Shown: piece after piece, positions 19,011-26,745 of the stretch
How positions within the stretch are numbered: position 1 is the first letter of the stretch
Layout: each line of letters opens with the position of its first letter
NCBI GenBank assembly: GCA_030446305.1
Contig: JASUSA010000028.1
Coordinates: 1 to 40,864 of the forward strand
DNA: 40,864 nucleotides
From: Clostridiales bacterium
GTDB lineage: Bacteria > Bacillota > Clostridia > Peptostreptococcales > Acidaminobacteraceae
Reading direction: 5' to 3'
The notes under the pieces: generated by a model
Seen by the model: the letters and a program-made list of their open reading frames with translations, nothing else
What the model was told of the DNA's origin: nothing
Databases searched by the model: none
Translations under genes and position numbers: made by a program

Positions 19011-20819
19011 ATGAAAAAAAAGTGGATCATTATTCTCATCGTTGCTGCCTTTGTCATGATTTCCGACGCCAAAGGGCTGTTTGACAACTATGAAAACCAA
19101 GTGTATGACAGCTTCTTTCAAGGTGAGAATGAAACAGATGACCGCATTGTCATCGTTGCAATTGATGATACATCGATCAATATGCTGGGGCAATGGCCGT
19201 TTGATCGATCGTATCACGGCGAACTGATTGACATCATTTCGCAGGGCAACCCAGCTGCGATTGGCATTGACCTTTTGTTTGATTCTTACTCAAATGCAAC
19301 ATCGGATGATATATTGGCTGCATCGATTGAAGCCGCAGGCAACGTGGTCATGGCAGAACAAGTCAAGTATACGCCTAAAATCAACGGTTACAAGCAGGGA
19401 AGTGATACACTGGTCAGGCAGTTTCCAGAGCTCTTGACAGGTTCCGTTGAAGGCCATATCAATACGTACCCGGATGGTGACCGCGTTATTCGGAGAACGA
19501 CGCTCTTTGCACCTCAGTTTGTCATTGACGATGCCAGTTACAATTATTTGCCAAGCTTTGCCTATCAGCTCTTTAAGACTTATACAGAAAATGCAGATAT
19601 TTCAGATGCAGAGCGAAGTACCTTCGAAGCCAGTTTGACAAAGTATGCCGAGGAAGGCAAATCCTATTTTATTGATTACAAGGGGATGCCAAGGCAATAT
19701 GATAATATTCCCTATGCACTTGTTTACAATGAAATGATACCGCCAAGTTATTTTGAGGACAAAATTGTTTTAATTGGGCCATATGCCAACGGTCTCCTAG
19801 ACGAGTACATCACCCCCGTCGTTCAGGAACAGCCGATGTTCGGTGTTGAGATTCATGCGAACATCCTGCAAAATCTCTTTGATGACAGCTTAAAGACACA
19901 AGCGCCGGAAGTATTTAACCTCGTGACAATTCTCGTATTGGCAATACTGACATTTTTTATTTCAGAACGTTTTTCACCGCTTAAAGGGCTTAGCATTCTC
20001 ATACTTATCGCCGTGGGTTACTTGTTCATCGGTAAAAAAGTCTACGAGCAGGGGTATGTGCTTGAACTCTTTTATCCGCTCTTAACAATGGGTATTCTGT
20101 ATGTAACGGCTTTGGCCTACCACTATTTGGAGCAATTAAACGAGAAACGACGCATTCGATCGCTCTTTGGACGCTATGTCGCACCACAGGTTGTGAATAA
20201 GATTTTAGAGGATTCTGACAGCATCAACCTCGGTGGTGAAAGACGGTTTATTTCAGTGCTTTTCGTTGATATTAGAGGATTTACACCACTTTCAGAGAGA
20301 TGTGAGCCGGAAGAGATCGTTGAAATTCTCAACAGCTATCTGGATCTATGCGAACAGTCCATTTTTACGAATAAAGGTACGCTGGATAAATTCATTGGCG
20401 ATGCGACCATGGCGATTTACAATGCGCCGCTGGAACTTGAAGATCACGCCTTTTATGCTGTTAAGACAGCTTGGGATATGAAACAGGGGGCGGCGCTGTT
20501 AAAGGAGGGCTTGCTGGAACGCTTCGGCAAAACCGTCGATTTTGGCATCGGCGTCAATACCGGTTATGCAGTTGTCGGGAATATTGGTTCAAAACGCCGA
20601 ATGGATTATACGGCCATTGGTGACACCGTCAATACATCTGCACGCCTTGAATCAAATGCGAAGCCCGGGCAGATACTGATTAGTCAGACAACCTATGATC
20701 TCGTCAAAGAACGCGTTGATGTCAAACCGCTTGGCGAAATCAAAGTAAAGGGCAAGGAGACAATGATACCAATCTACGAAGTGGAGGGGATACGTTCTGA
20801 TGACACCAAATCAAATTAA
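19011..20819 (+). CDS. CHASE2 domain-containing class III adenylate/guanylate cyclase
   Basis: A membrane receptor cyclase of 602 residues. An N-terminal membrane anchor is followed by an extracellular CHASE2 sensor (about 28-295), recognisable from DRIVIVAIDDTSINMLGQWPFDR and AIGIDLLFD. Three closely spaced transmembrane helices (about 303-322, 327-345, 354-372) come next, then a class III cyclase domain (about 408-590). Metal-binding Asp420 lies in FVDIRGFT and Asp464 in KFIGDATMA; MDYTAIGDTVNTSARLE is the dimer-site motif. KFIGD favours ATP as substrate, but cAMP versus cGMP is not settled. GGAGG at 19001-19005 sets the ATG at 19011; an upstream GTG overlaps that site. It overlaps the next gene by 20 bp. 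Confidence 0.94.
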   Translation: MKKKWIIILIVAAFVMISDAKGLFDNYENQVYDSFFQGENETDDRIVIVAIDDTSINMLGQWPFDRSYHGELIDIISQGNPAAIGIDLLFDSYSNATSDDILAASIEAAGNVVMAEQVKYTPKINGYKQGSDTLVRQFPELLTGSVEGHINTYPDGDRVIRRTTLFAPQFVIDDASYNYLPSFAYQLFKTYTENADISDAERSTFEASLTKYAEEGKSYFIDYKGMPRQYDNIPYALVYNEMIPPSYFEDKIVLIGPYANGLLDEYITPVVQEQPMFGVEIHANILQNLFDDSLKTQAPEVFNLVTILVLAILTFFISERFSPLKGLSILILIAVGYLFIGKKVYEQGYVLELFYPLLTMGILYVTALAYHYLEQLNEKRRIRSLFGRYVAPQVVNKILEDSDSINLGGERRFISVLFVDIRGFTPLSERCEPEEIVEILNSYLDLCEQSIFTNKGTLDKFIGDATMAIYNAPLELEDHAFYAVKTAWDMKQGAALLKEGLLERFGKTVDFGIGVNTGYAVVGNIGSKRRMDYTAIGDTVNTSARLESNAKPGQILISQTTYDLVKERVDVKPLGEIKVKGKETMIPIYEVEGIRSDDTKSN

Positions 20820-21654
20820 AGTCAAATTTTTAGGCGTACGCGGCTCATACAATTTATCCAATGCAACCATCAATAAATATGGGGGCAATACGAGCTGTGT
20901 ACAAATTGAAACAGCTGACGATGTCATATTTGTTGATGCGGGAACAGGCATTACAAAGGTTGACGATGTCTTTGAATCGAAGCGGCTTCATCTTTTGCTG
21001 ACACATTATCACTGGGATCATATTATTGGACTGCCCTTCTTTTCAACCCTTTACACGCATCCGTATCAGCTGCATGTCAAGGGATTTAAGCCTGAAAACT
21101 ATTCGCTTGAAGATGCGATGAAACTTTTGTTCAATCCGCCTTTTTGTCCGATTGGCTGGCAATCTGTAGCCAATCGCATGATGATTGAAGAAGTCCCCAT
21201 GAAAGGTGCTTTTAAGATTGGCGACATTGAGGTGAACCATGTGCCAATTATGCATCCCGGAGGCGCTGTTGGCTATCGTTTCAATTTTAAAGGCGTTAGC
21301 ATCTGTCTTTTAACGGATATTGAACTAAGTCCGGAATTTCAGACTTATGAAAGTGATTTTGAACACATAAAAGCATTTGTTAAAGATGTAGATGTCATGG
21401 TAATGGATGCCGCAATGACGGATGATGAGTACTATGGCAATGAAGGCAGCCGAAAAGTCGGTTGGGGACACTCGACCATTAACGAATGTATTAAACTTGC
21501 AAAATCCGCTAATGTCAAGGCGACTTATATTACTCATTACTTGCCGTATCGCAAAGATCGCACAAACGATGCGCTGATAACGCTGATCTCCAAGGATCAT
21601 GAAGGCATTTTCTTTGCAGCAGAGGATTCTGAGCTCATCTTGGAAGCGCGTTGA
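20800..21654 (+). CDS. MBL-fold metallohydrolase, possible cyclic-nucleotide phosphodiesterase
   Basis: A metallo-beta-lactamase-fold protein of 284 residues. It begins with KVKFLGVRGSYNLSNATINK and YGGNTSCVQI, the signature of the Lactamase_B_2-type subgroup often found beside signalling genes. The metal motif is His69-x-His71-x-Asp73-His74 in THYHWDHIIG. Further ligands are likely in MHPGGAVGYRF, in DAAMTDDEY and in the C-terminal THYLPYR. The ATG at 20800 lies inside the cyclase gene, with GGAGGGG at 20783-20789. The subgroup includes proteins annotated as phosphodiesterase-like. Degrading the product of the adjacent cyclase is an attractive but unproven role; a nuclease or other phosphoesterase is the alternative. 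Confidence 0.88.
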   Translation: MTPNQIKVKFLGVRGSYNLSNATINKYGGNTSCVQIETADDVIFVDAGTGITKVDDVFESKRLHLLLTHYHWDHIIGLPFFSTLYTHPYQLHVKGFKPENYSLEDAMKLLFNPPFCPIGWQSVANRMMIEEVPMKGAFKIGDIEVNHVPIMHPGGAVGYRFNFKGVSICLLTDIELSPEFQTYESDFEHIKAFVKDVDVMVMDAAMTDDEYYGNEGSRKVGWGHSTINECIKLAKSANVKATYITHYLPYRKDRTNDALITLISKDHEGIFFAAEDSELILEAR

Positions 21655-21666
21655 AAGGACAACATT

Positions 21667-23157
21667 ATGGTCAACACGAAGATAAATGACTACTATGAAA
21701 AACTCATAAAAGTGGGCATGGCATTAACGGCAGAAAAGGATTATAATCGCCTACTGGAACTTATTTTGACCGAGATGCGGAAAATTGCCGATGCCGATGG
21801 TGGTACACTGTATATTTTAACGGATGGCCTCCTATGCCACAAAATTATGCAAAATGTTTCCATGAATGTATTTTTGGGAGGTGGCGGAGAGAGTATTGGA
21901 TTCGCACCTATCGTCATGGATGAAGCCAATATTTCCGCCTATGCGGCAATTCATCAGACGGCTGTCAACATCCCCGATGTCTATCATACCAATCTATTTG
22001 ACTTCTCTGGGCCTAAAAATTTTGACAAAGAAACGGGTTATGTTACAAAGTCGATGATGGCCGTGCCGCTGATTAATCGTTCCGATGAAGTAATCGGCGT
22101 GGTTCAGCTGATCAATGCCATTGAAGATGGAGAACTGGTTCCGTTTAATAAAGAAATTGAAAAGATATGTCTTGCCCTTTCTTCACAGGCGGGGGTTGCC
22201 CTTGAAAACATGCAGTATGTGGAAAATATTCGCGGTTTGTTCGATTCCTTTGTCAAGGTTTTGGTCACCGCAGTAGAGGAACGAACACCATACAATGCCA
22301 ACCACTCTCGCAATGTAGCTGTCTTTGTGGAACGTTTTGCCAAGGCCATAAACAAATGGCAGGATGGCCCTTACGCTGAGACCTATTTTGATGAAGAGCA
22401 TATTAAAAGGCTCGTTATGGCAGCATGGGTACATGACATCGGCAAGGTAACGGTTCCTGAAAATGTTATGAATAAACCGACGAGACTGGCATCGGAGTTT
22501 GACATTGTTTCAAAGCAAATCGAACTCATTGAGGCCAAAATTAACGAACGGTATTATCAGGCGCTGGTTAAATCGGATATTGTACAGGAAACGGCTCGGG
22601 AACTTTGGGAAATGGATCTCGCGTTTGTCAGACATGCACGGGAAATCGTTCAGAAAGTCAATGAGCCGAGCACTTTTGTCGATGATACGCTTCTACGCGA
22701 TATTGATGAAATCTATATGCGTCACTTTATTGGTGTTGAAGAATCAATATTATCGGAGAGAGCTTATGAATTTCTACGAATTCAGCGAGGAACACTGACC
22801 AATGAAGAGCGCACCATTATGGAAAACCACGTTGTGACAACAGAAAAGATGCTTTCAAAAATGACGTTTCCAAAGGATTTGAAAGAGGTACCATGCTGGG
22901 CGATTAATCATCATGAGTTTCTCGACGGGTCGGGTTATTCAAGAGGCTTAAAAGGCGATGAAATTTCCACAGAAGTTAGAATGCTGACCATTATTGATAT
23001 ATACGATGCACTGACGGCAACTGATAGACCGTATAAAAAGGGAATGCCGCCAGAGCGTGCTTTTATGATTCTGGGCAACATGGTGAAAGAAGGCAAGCTC
23101 GATGGTGACTTGCTGACGATTTTTGAAAATACAGATGCCTGGCAGTTCAAGAATTAA
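21667..23157 (+). CDS. GAF and HD-GYP domain protein, putative cyclic-dinucleotide phosphodiesterase
   Basis: A cytosolic protein of 496 residues. A GAF sensor spans about 15-180 (YNRLLELILTEMRKIADAD through SSQAGVALENMQ) and can bind a small ligand such as a cyclic nucleotide. The HD-GYP phosphohydrolase follows (about 195-485): His256-Asp257 in WVHDIGKVTVPENVM, His388 in ENHVVTTEKM, His415-His416 in INHHEFLDGSGYSRGLKGDE, and the late DIYDALTATDRPY. The name-giving GYP is GYS here. An extra helical segment of roughly 75 residues lies between the HD and the second His, longer than in ordinary HD-GYP domains. HD-GYP enzymes hydrolyse c-di-GMP or cGAMP. It begins 12 bp after the MBL gene with AAAGGA upstream. 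Confidence 0.9.
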   Translation: MVNTKINDYYEKLIKVGMALTAEKDYNRLLELILTEMRKIADADGGTLYILTDGLLCHKIMQNVSMNVFLGGGGESIGFAPIVMDEANISAYAAIHQTAVNIPDVYHTNLFDFSGPKNFDKETGYVTKSMMAVPLINRSDEVIGVVQLINAIEDGELVPFNKEIEKICLALSSQAGVALENMQYVENIRGLFDSFVKVLVTAVEERTPYNANHSRNVAVFVERFAKAINKWQDGPYAETYFDEEHIKRLVMAAWVHDIGKVTVPENVMNKPTRLASEFDIVSKQIELIEAKINERYYQALVKSDIVQETARELWEMDLAFVRHAREIVQKVNEPSTFVDDTLLRDIDEIYMRHFIGVEESILSERAYEFLRIQRGTLTNEERTIMENHVVTTEKMLSKMTFPKDLKEVPCWAINHHEFLDGSGYSRGLKGDEISTEVRMLTIIDIYDALTATDRPYKKGMPPERAFMILGNMVKEGKLDGDLLTIFENTDAWQFKN

Positions 23158-23259
23158 AACATCTGTTATTGTCGTTTTCGCAGCTAACGTTTTAGAAAAT
23201 CAGTACACTTTTTAACCAAAATTTAAGTATTTCAAAATGCGTTGATAATGCAATTTCGC

Positions 23260-23265
23260 TATAAT
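23260..23265 (+). promoter_or_regulatory. -10 element before the AIM24-family gene
   Basis: A consensus TATAAT at 23260-23265, 62 bp before the gene; no -35 at good spacing is visible (TTGATA is only 12 bp upstream). Confidence 0.45.
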
Positions 23266-23327
23266 TGATTTATTGAAAGTGAAAAGTGACAATGTTGGTT
23301 AAAAATAATGATGATAAGGGGAAAAAA

Positions 23328-24128
23328 ATGAGAGCACATGAAGTCGATTATAAATTATTTGGTGATGATCTTCAATTTGTTGAGATTGAACTCGATCCAA
23401 AAGAGAGCGTTATTGCCGAAGCGGGCGCGATGATGTACATGGATGCGCCAATTACCATGGATACCATCTTTGGTGATGGCGTCGAACGCAATGATGGTTT
23501 GATGGGAAAACTCATGGGAGCGGGCAAGCGCATGATTACAGGTGAAAGCCTTTTCATGACGCAGTTTACCAATACGGGCAGCGGCAAACAGCGCGTCGCT
23601 TTTGCAGCACCCTATCCAGGCAAGATTATTCCCATTGATTTAACGGATTACAATGGCCGTTTGGTATGTCAGAAAGATGCCTTTTTATGTTCTGCGAAGG
23701 GGATTGCCATTGATATTGCTTTTCAGAAACGCATTGGCGTGGGGTTCTTTGGCGGTGAAGGGTTTATTATGGAAAAACTGGAGGGAGACGGACTTGCCTT
23801 TCTAAATGCCGGCGGTACAATTATTCAGCGCGAACTTGCGCCTGGTGAAGTGATCAAAATTGACACAGGCTGTCTGGTAGCGCTTACCGATCGCGTCGAT
23901 TACAACATTGAAATGGTGAAGGGGATTAAAAGTGCCGTTTTTGGAGGCGAGGGCTTGTTTCTCGCAACGCTTAGAGGGCCTGGCCACGTTTGGCTTCAAT
24001 CACTGCCGTTCAGCAGAATGGCCGACCGTATTCTATCCAGTGCAAGAGCGCATGGCGGCAAGAGCACAGGTGAAGGCAGTGCACTTGATTTGCTGGGCGG
24101 CCTCGGCAATTTACTTGACGGTAAATAG
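23328..24128 (+). CDS. AIM24/TIGR00266 family protein
   Basis: A soluble protein of 266 residues with the beta-rich, glycine-rich fold of the TIGR00266/AIM24 family. Typical segments are [61 protein letters not shown], and [30 protein letters not shown]. The family is widespread and has no established biochemical activity; some bacterial members affect envelope or membrane processes. The frame is open a little further upstream, but AAGGGG 7 bases before the ATG at 23328 and the family N-terminus support this start. A strong terminator follows about 100 bp later. Confidence 0.9.
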   Translation: MRAHEVDYKLFGDDLQFVEIELDPKESVIAEAGAMMYMDAPITMDTIFGDGVERNDGLMGKLMGAGKRMITGESLFMTQFTNTGSGKQRVAFAAPYPGKIIPIDLTDYNGRLVCQKDAFLCSAKGIAIDIAFQKRIGVGFFGGEGFIMEKLEGDGLAFLNAGGTIIQRELAPGEVIKIDTGCLVALTDRVDYNIEMVKGIKSAVFGGEGLFLATLRGPGHVWLQSLPFSRMADRILSSARAHGGKSTGEGSALDLLGGLGNLLDGK

Positions 24129-24227
24129 TAAAATATATGAAGAAATGGTTTTCGATTCACAGTTTTCAATTTGGTCTGACTGTTTTTATAAGCTGCTGAA
24201 TCGTCATAAAGCCTTTGATAAAAGTCC

Positions 24228-24264
24228 AAAACCGGCGTACACGCGAATGTGTCGCCGGTTTTTT
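24228..24264. terminator. Strong terminator after the AIM24-family gene
   Basis: AAAACCGGCG (24228-24237) and CGCCGGTTTT (24253-24262) form a 10-bp stem with an inner ACAC/GTGT pairing, followed by more T. The A run on the other side makes it usable from the minus strand too. Confidence 0.88.
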
Positions 24265-24305
24265 GTACATGATTATAACATGGTTTCGCTATTGTAAATT
24301 ACGTG

Positions 24306-24405
24306 ATTACATGATCTCATTATTACATGATCTCATTATTACATGGTCTCGTTATTGCATATTTCGTTATTGCATTGCATGATCGCGTTAGTACATGATC
24401 GCGTG
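24306..24405. repeat. Degenerate 16-bp tandem repeat array
   Basis: Six units of ATTACATGATCTCATT type: two identical copies (24306-24321, 24322-24337), then 24338-24353 (GG for GA, G for A), a 15-bp unit, a 21-bp unit with a duplicated ATTGC, and 24390-24405. Less similar copies flank both sides. It lies between the convergent AIM24-family gene and the small membrane protein gene. No coding potential; function unknown. Confidence 0.8.
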
Positions 24406-24435
24406 TTGCGCAATGCATGACAGGACTTCCCGCGG

Positions 24436-24693
24436 TTAAGCATTTTTCTCTCCATGATTTTTTTCCTTGGGTTCAAAGAAAGACAAGACGACAGAAAGAA
24501 TGAGCAGTACAATTGAAATATAGATTTCTGTGTGATGCTTGTCAACCGGACAAACATTTGGCGGCAGGTTGGCGGTGCTCATTCTAATTACAATAAATGT
24601 ATAGAGGGACATCACGATTGCGAATAGAAAGATCGCATCTGATATTTTCTTAATTCGAGATTGTTTGGTATAATACATAAGTAAGCGTTTCAT
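24436..24693 (-). CDS. Small two-helix membrane protein, unknown function
   Basis: A protein of 85 residues, not recognised. A basic N-terminus (KRLLMYYTKQSRIKKISD) is followed by a hydrophobic helix, a short loop with a single cysteine (PPNVCPVDKHH), a second hydrophobic helix, and a charged C-terminus ending FFEPKEKNHGEKNA. This suggests a hairpin in the cytoplasmic membrane with both ends inside. The minus-strand ATG at 24693 has GAAAGGA about 6 bases upstream, which fits a real gene and excludes the longer in-frame extension. It is divergent from the PAP2 gene. Confidence 0.62.
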   Translation of the reverse strand: MKRLLMYYTKQSRIKKISDAIFLFAIVMSLYTFIVIRMSTANLPPNVCPVDKHHTEIYISIVLLILSVVLSFFEPKEKNHGEKNA

Positions 24694-24746
24694 ATGTGTC
24701 CTTTCAAAGTAGAAATCATTCATTGATTGGTACTTAACATGATCGG

Positions 24747-24759
24747 TGTCTTTAAGACA
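24747..24759. promoter_or_regulatory. Palindromic candidate operator between divergent genes
   Basis: TGTCTT-T-AAGACA is a perfect 6+6 palindrome with a one-base centre, midway between the minus-strand small membrane protein gene and the PAP2 gene. No regulator can be named. Confidence 0.35.
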
Positions 24760-24823
24760 GTTTATCATTAACATCACACAGGAACAACCGTATGATCGCG
24801 AAATAATCATCAAAGGAGTCGGC

Positions 24824-25684
24824 ATGCAGATAGAAATTGAAATGATCAAGTGGCTGCAAAGCTTTGCAACACCTCAATTAGATAGAGTATTTGAATGGAT
24901 TACCATGCTGGGAGAGGATACAATCTATATTTTTATTCTAACGCTGCTTTATTGGTGTATCGATAAACAGCTGGCACGAAGAATTTTATTGGGGCTTTCC
25001 TTATCCGTTTGGACAAATGGCTTGATCAAGACCATGTTAAATTTTCCAAGACCGATTGGCGTTGAAGGCATTCGAAGTTTACGCATTGAAACGGCGAATG
25101 GCGCATCTTTTCCCAGTGGGCATACACAGACGATTGCAACTTTTATGTGGCTGATTGGACATGAAGCAAAGCGGCGCTGGGTGTATATTGTGGGCATATT
25201 ATTGACATTAGCCGTTGGTATTTCAAGGCTTTACTTAGGTGTACACTGGCCAAAGGATGTCATTTGCGGTATTGTTTTTGCGATTGTCATTGGCCAGATT
25301 GCCATTGTTATTAATCGCAATATTGAGCAAATGGGGCACTATATGCCGCTGTTTATTACACTGGTATTGGCGCTGGGTTCATTGTTCTTTTATCGGGATA
25401 TTGCCTATATTAAGACTGTTGCAATGCTCTCCGGTTTTGTCATCGGTTATGCTCTTGAAGAAAATTTTGTGAATTTTGATGTACGCGGCAGCGGTGACCA
25501 GCAATTGTTTAAATATATTATTGGGATTGCCGGAATCATCGGCATACAATTTGGATTAAAACTCATTTTGCCATATACGGCACCCTATATTTTTGCGCGT
25601 TATTTCTTAATGATGGTTTGGGGACTCTATTTGGCGCCACAGCTCTTTGTTATGCTTAGATTGTCGCGTCATCGCATCTTCTAG
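24824..25684 (+). CDS. PAP2 superfamily membrane phosphatase
   Basis: A membrane protein of 286 residues with at least six hydrophobic helices and the three PAP2 phosphatase motifs in order: K(x6)RP in LIKTMLNFPRP, PSGH in ASFPSGHTQTIATF, and SR(x5)H(x3)D in SRLYLGVHWPKD. Such enzymes remove phosphate from lipids such as phosphatidic acid, phosphatidylglycerophosphate or undecaprenyl pyrophosphate at the outer membrane face; the substrate cannot be read from sequence. AAAGGAG lies before the ATG at 24824; an upstream in-frame ATG at 24746 lacks such a site. Its stop overlaps the ribosome binding site of the next gene, so the two are coupled. Confidence 0.92.
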   Translation: MQIEIEMIKWLQSFATPQLDRVFEWITMLGEDTIYIFILTLLYWCIDKQLARRILLGLSLSVWTNGLIKTMLNFPRPIGVEGIRSLRIETANGASFPSGHTQTIATFMWLIGHEAKRRWVYIVGILLTLAVGISRLYLGVHWPKDVICGIVFAIVIGQIAIVINRNIEQMGHYMPLFITLVLALGSLFFYRDIAYIKTVAMLSGFVIGYALEENFVNFDVRGSGDQQLFKYIIGIAGIIGIQFGLKLILPYTAPYIFARYFLMMVWGLYLAPQLFVMLRLSRHRIF

Positions 25685-25692
25685 GAGGTTTG

Positions 25693-26478
25693 ATGGCATA
25701 TCAGAACGCACATCAGAACGCACATCAAAATGCACATCAAAATGCACATCAGAAGGCAATTGCCTTTGCACGCGAGAATGGTTTGTTCAACCAGCTTGAG
25801 GGAATATACGCGCAAGTACCGCATTGCGACGGCTGTATTGGCTGTAAAACTTGCTGTGCTGAATCAGTGGATACGACGTATATCGAATTTCTTTATGTGC
25901 TCAATTGTTATTATCCTGATTACCAGGATTTATTATCCCTGCCCGATGATATGCAAAAGCGCTTATTGAAATTTACACTGTTTGAATTGTCCATTCCTCA
26001 GAAGTGCCCTTTTTTAAATGAGGACGGATGCTGCGAAGTCTATGAAGCGAGACCGTTGGCTTGCCGAGTATACGGGACGATGTCACGTTCTGATTACGAA
26101 GCGAATTACCGTGCGGTTATTAGGCAGAACCTCCATTTGGGACAGATGCTCCAAAAAGAAAAGGGCTTTATGCCGCATCGCGCATTGATGATGCGAAAAA
26201 TTCCGTTTTGTGAACATGTTTCGGTTACGACGCAAACGACAACCGCAATGAGGACGGCATGGCAAAACGAACTCGTCAATTTGGATGGCAAACTGTATTT
26301 TGAATCATTAATGTCAATGGCAAGGCTTAACGGGCATTTGGCAGGACATTTCTTTATAGAAGACGGTATTTTGGAGAGACTGCCGGAAGACTTGATAACA
26401 TCGCTTCGCATTGGCATACTTGAAGCGCTTCAAAATCAATATAATGATCCGGCCTTACAAATCAATAACGGCGAATAA
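25693..26478 (+). CDS. YkgJ-family cysteine cluster protein with N-terminal QNAH repeats
   Basis: A protein of 261 residues with the cysteine cluster of the YkgJ family (a putative zinc- or iron-binding domain): HCDGCIGCKTCCAES near residue 45, KCPFLNEDGCCEVYEARPLAC near 100, then a conserved RVYGTMS. The function of the family is not established. The unusual feature is the N-terminus, a run of HQNA repeats encoded by five near-identical 12-bp units, giving a His/Gln/Asn-rich stretch that could bind metal or be a neutral expansion. GGAGG at 25684-25688 overlaps the stop of the PAP2 gene and supports ATG 25693. Confidence 0.85.
   Translation: MAYQNAHQNAHQNAHQNAHQKAIAFARENGLFNQLEGIYAQVPHCDGCIGCKTCCAESVDTTYIEFLYVLNCYYPDYQDLLSLPDDMQKRLLKFTLFELSIPQKCPFLNEDGCCEVYEARPLACRVYGTMSRSDYEANYRAVIRQNLHLGQMLQKEKGFMPHRALMMRKIPFCEHVSVTTQTTTAMRTAWQNELVNLDGKLYFESLMSMARLNGHLAGHFFIEDGILERLPEDLITSLRIGILEALQNQYNDPALQINNGE
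25698..25757 (+). repeat. 12-bp tandem repeat at the 5' end of the YkgJ-family gene
   Basis: Five units of ACATCAGAACGC / ACATCAAAATGC type (25698-25709 through 25746-25757), in frame, encoding HQNA repeats. Confidence 0.9.
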
Positions 26479-26607
26479 TGTGTGTTATCGTCATTTTTAA
26501 TTTGACTATTCCATTGGCAGCATTGGAGCTTGTTAAAAGACCACATCGAAATATCATATAAAAAAACCACATCATATTCTCAAAGATAATATGACTTATC
26601 ATTGGAT

Positions 26608-26660
26608 AAAAGATTTGAGCGTTAAGTTTTTTGGATGCTCCAAATCTTTTTTTCTTTTTT
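26608..26660 (+). terminator. Terminator after the YkgJ-family gene
   Basis: AAAAGATTTGAGC (26608-26620) pairs with GCTCCAAATCTTTT (26637-26650) with one bulge, followed by a long T-rich tract to 26660. A smaller hairpin, TCATATT/AATATGA, lies just upstream (26572-26594). Confidence 0.85.
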
Positions 26661-26745
26661 TGTCACCGAAAAATGAGCGCAGTTTCGTATAACATGGTGT
26701 CAAAACAATAAACACTTTGTAAAAATAGGATAACAGGAGGCAACA

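Noticed and set aside
23932..24297. Plus-strand open frame overlapping the end of the AIM24-family gene
   Set aside because: It reads another frame of a conserved gene and runs through a strong terminator; no ribosome binding site.
24306..24405. Possible CRISPR or attachment-site array
   Set aside because: The 16-bp units are directly adjacent without spacers, and no cas or integrase gene is near.
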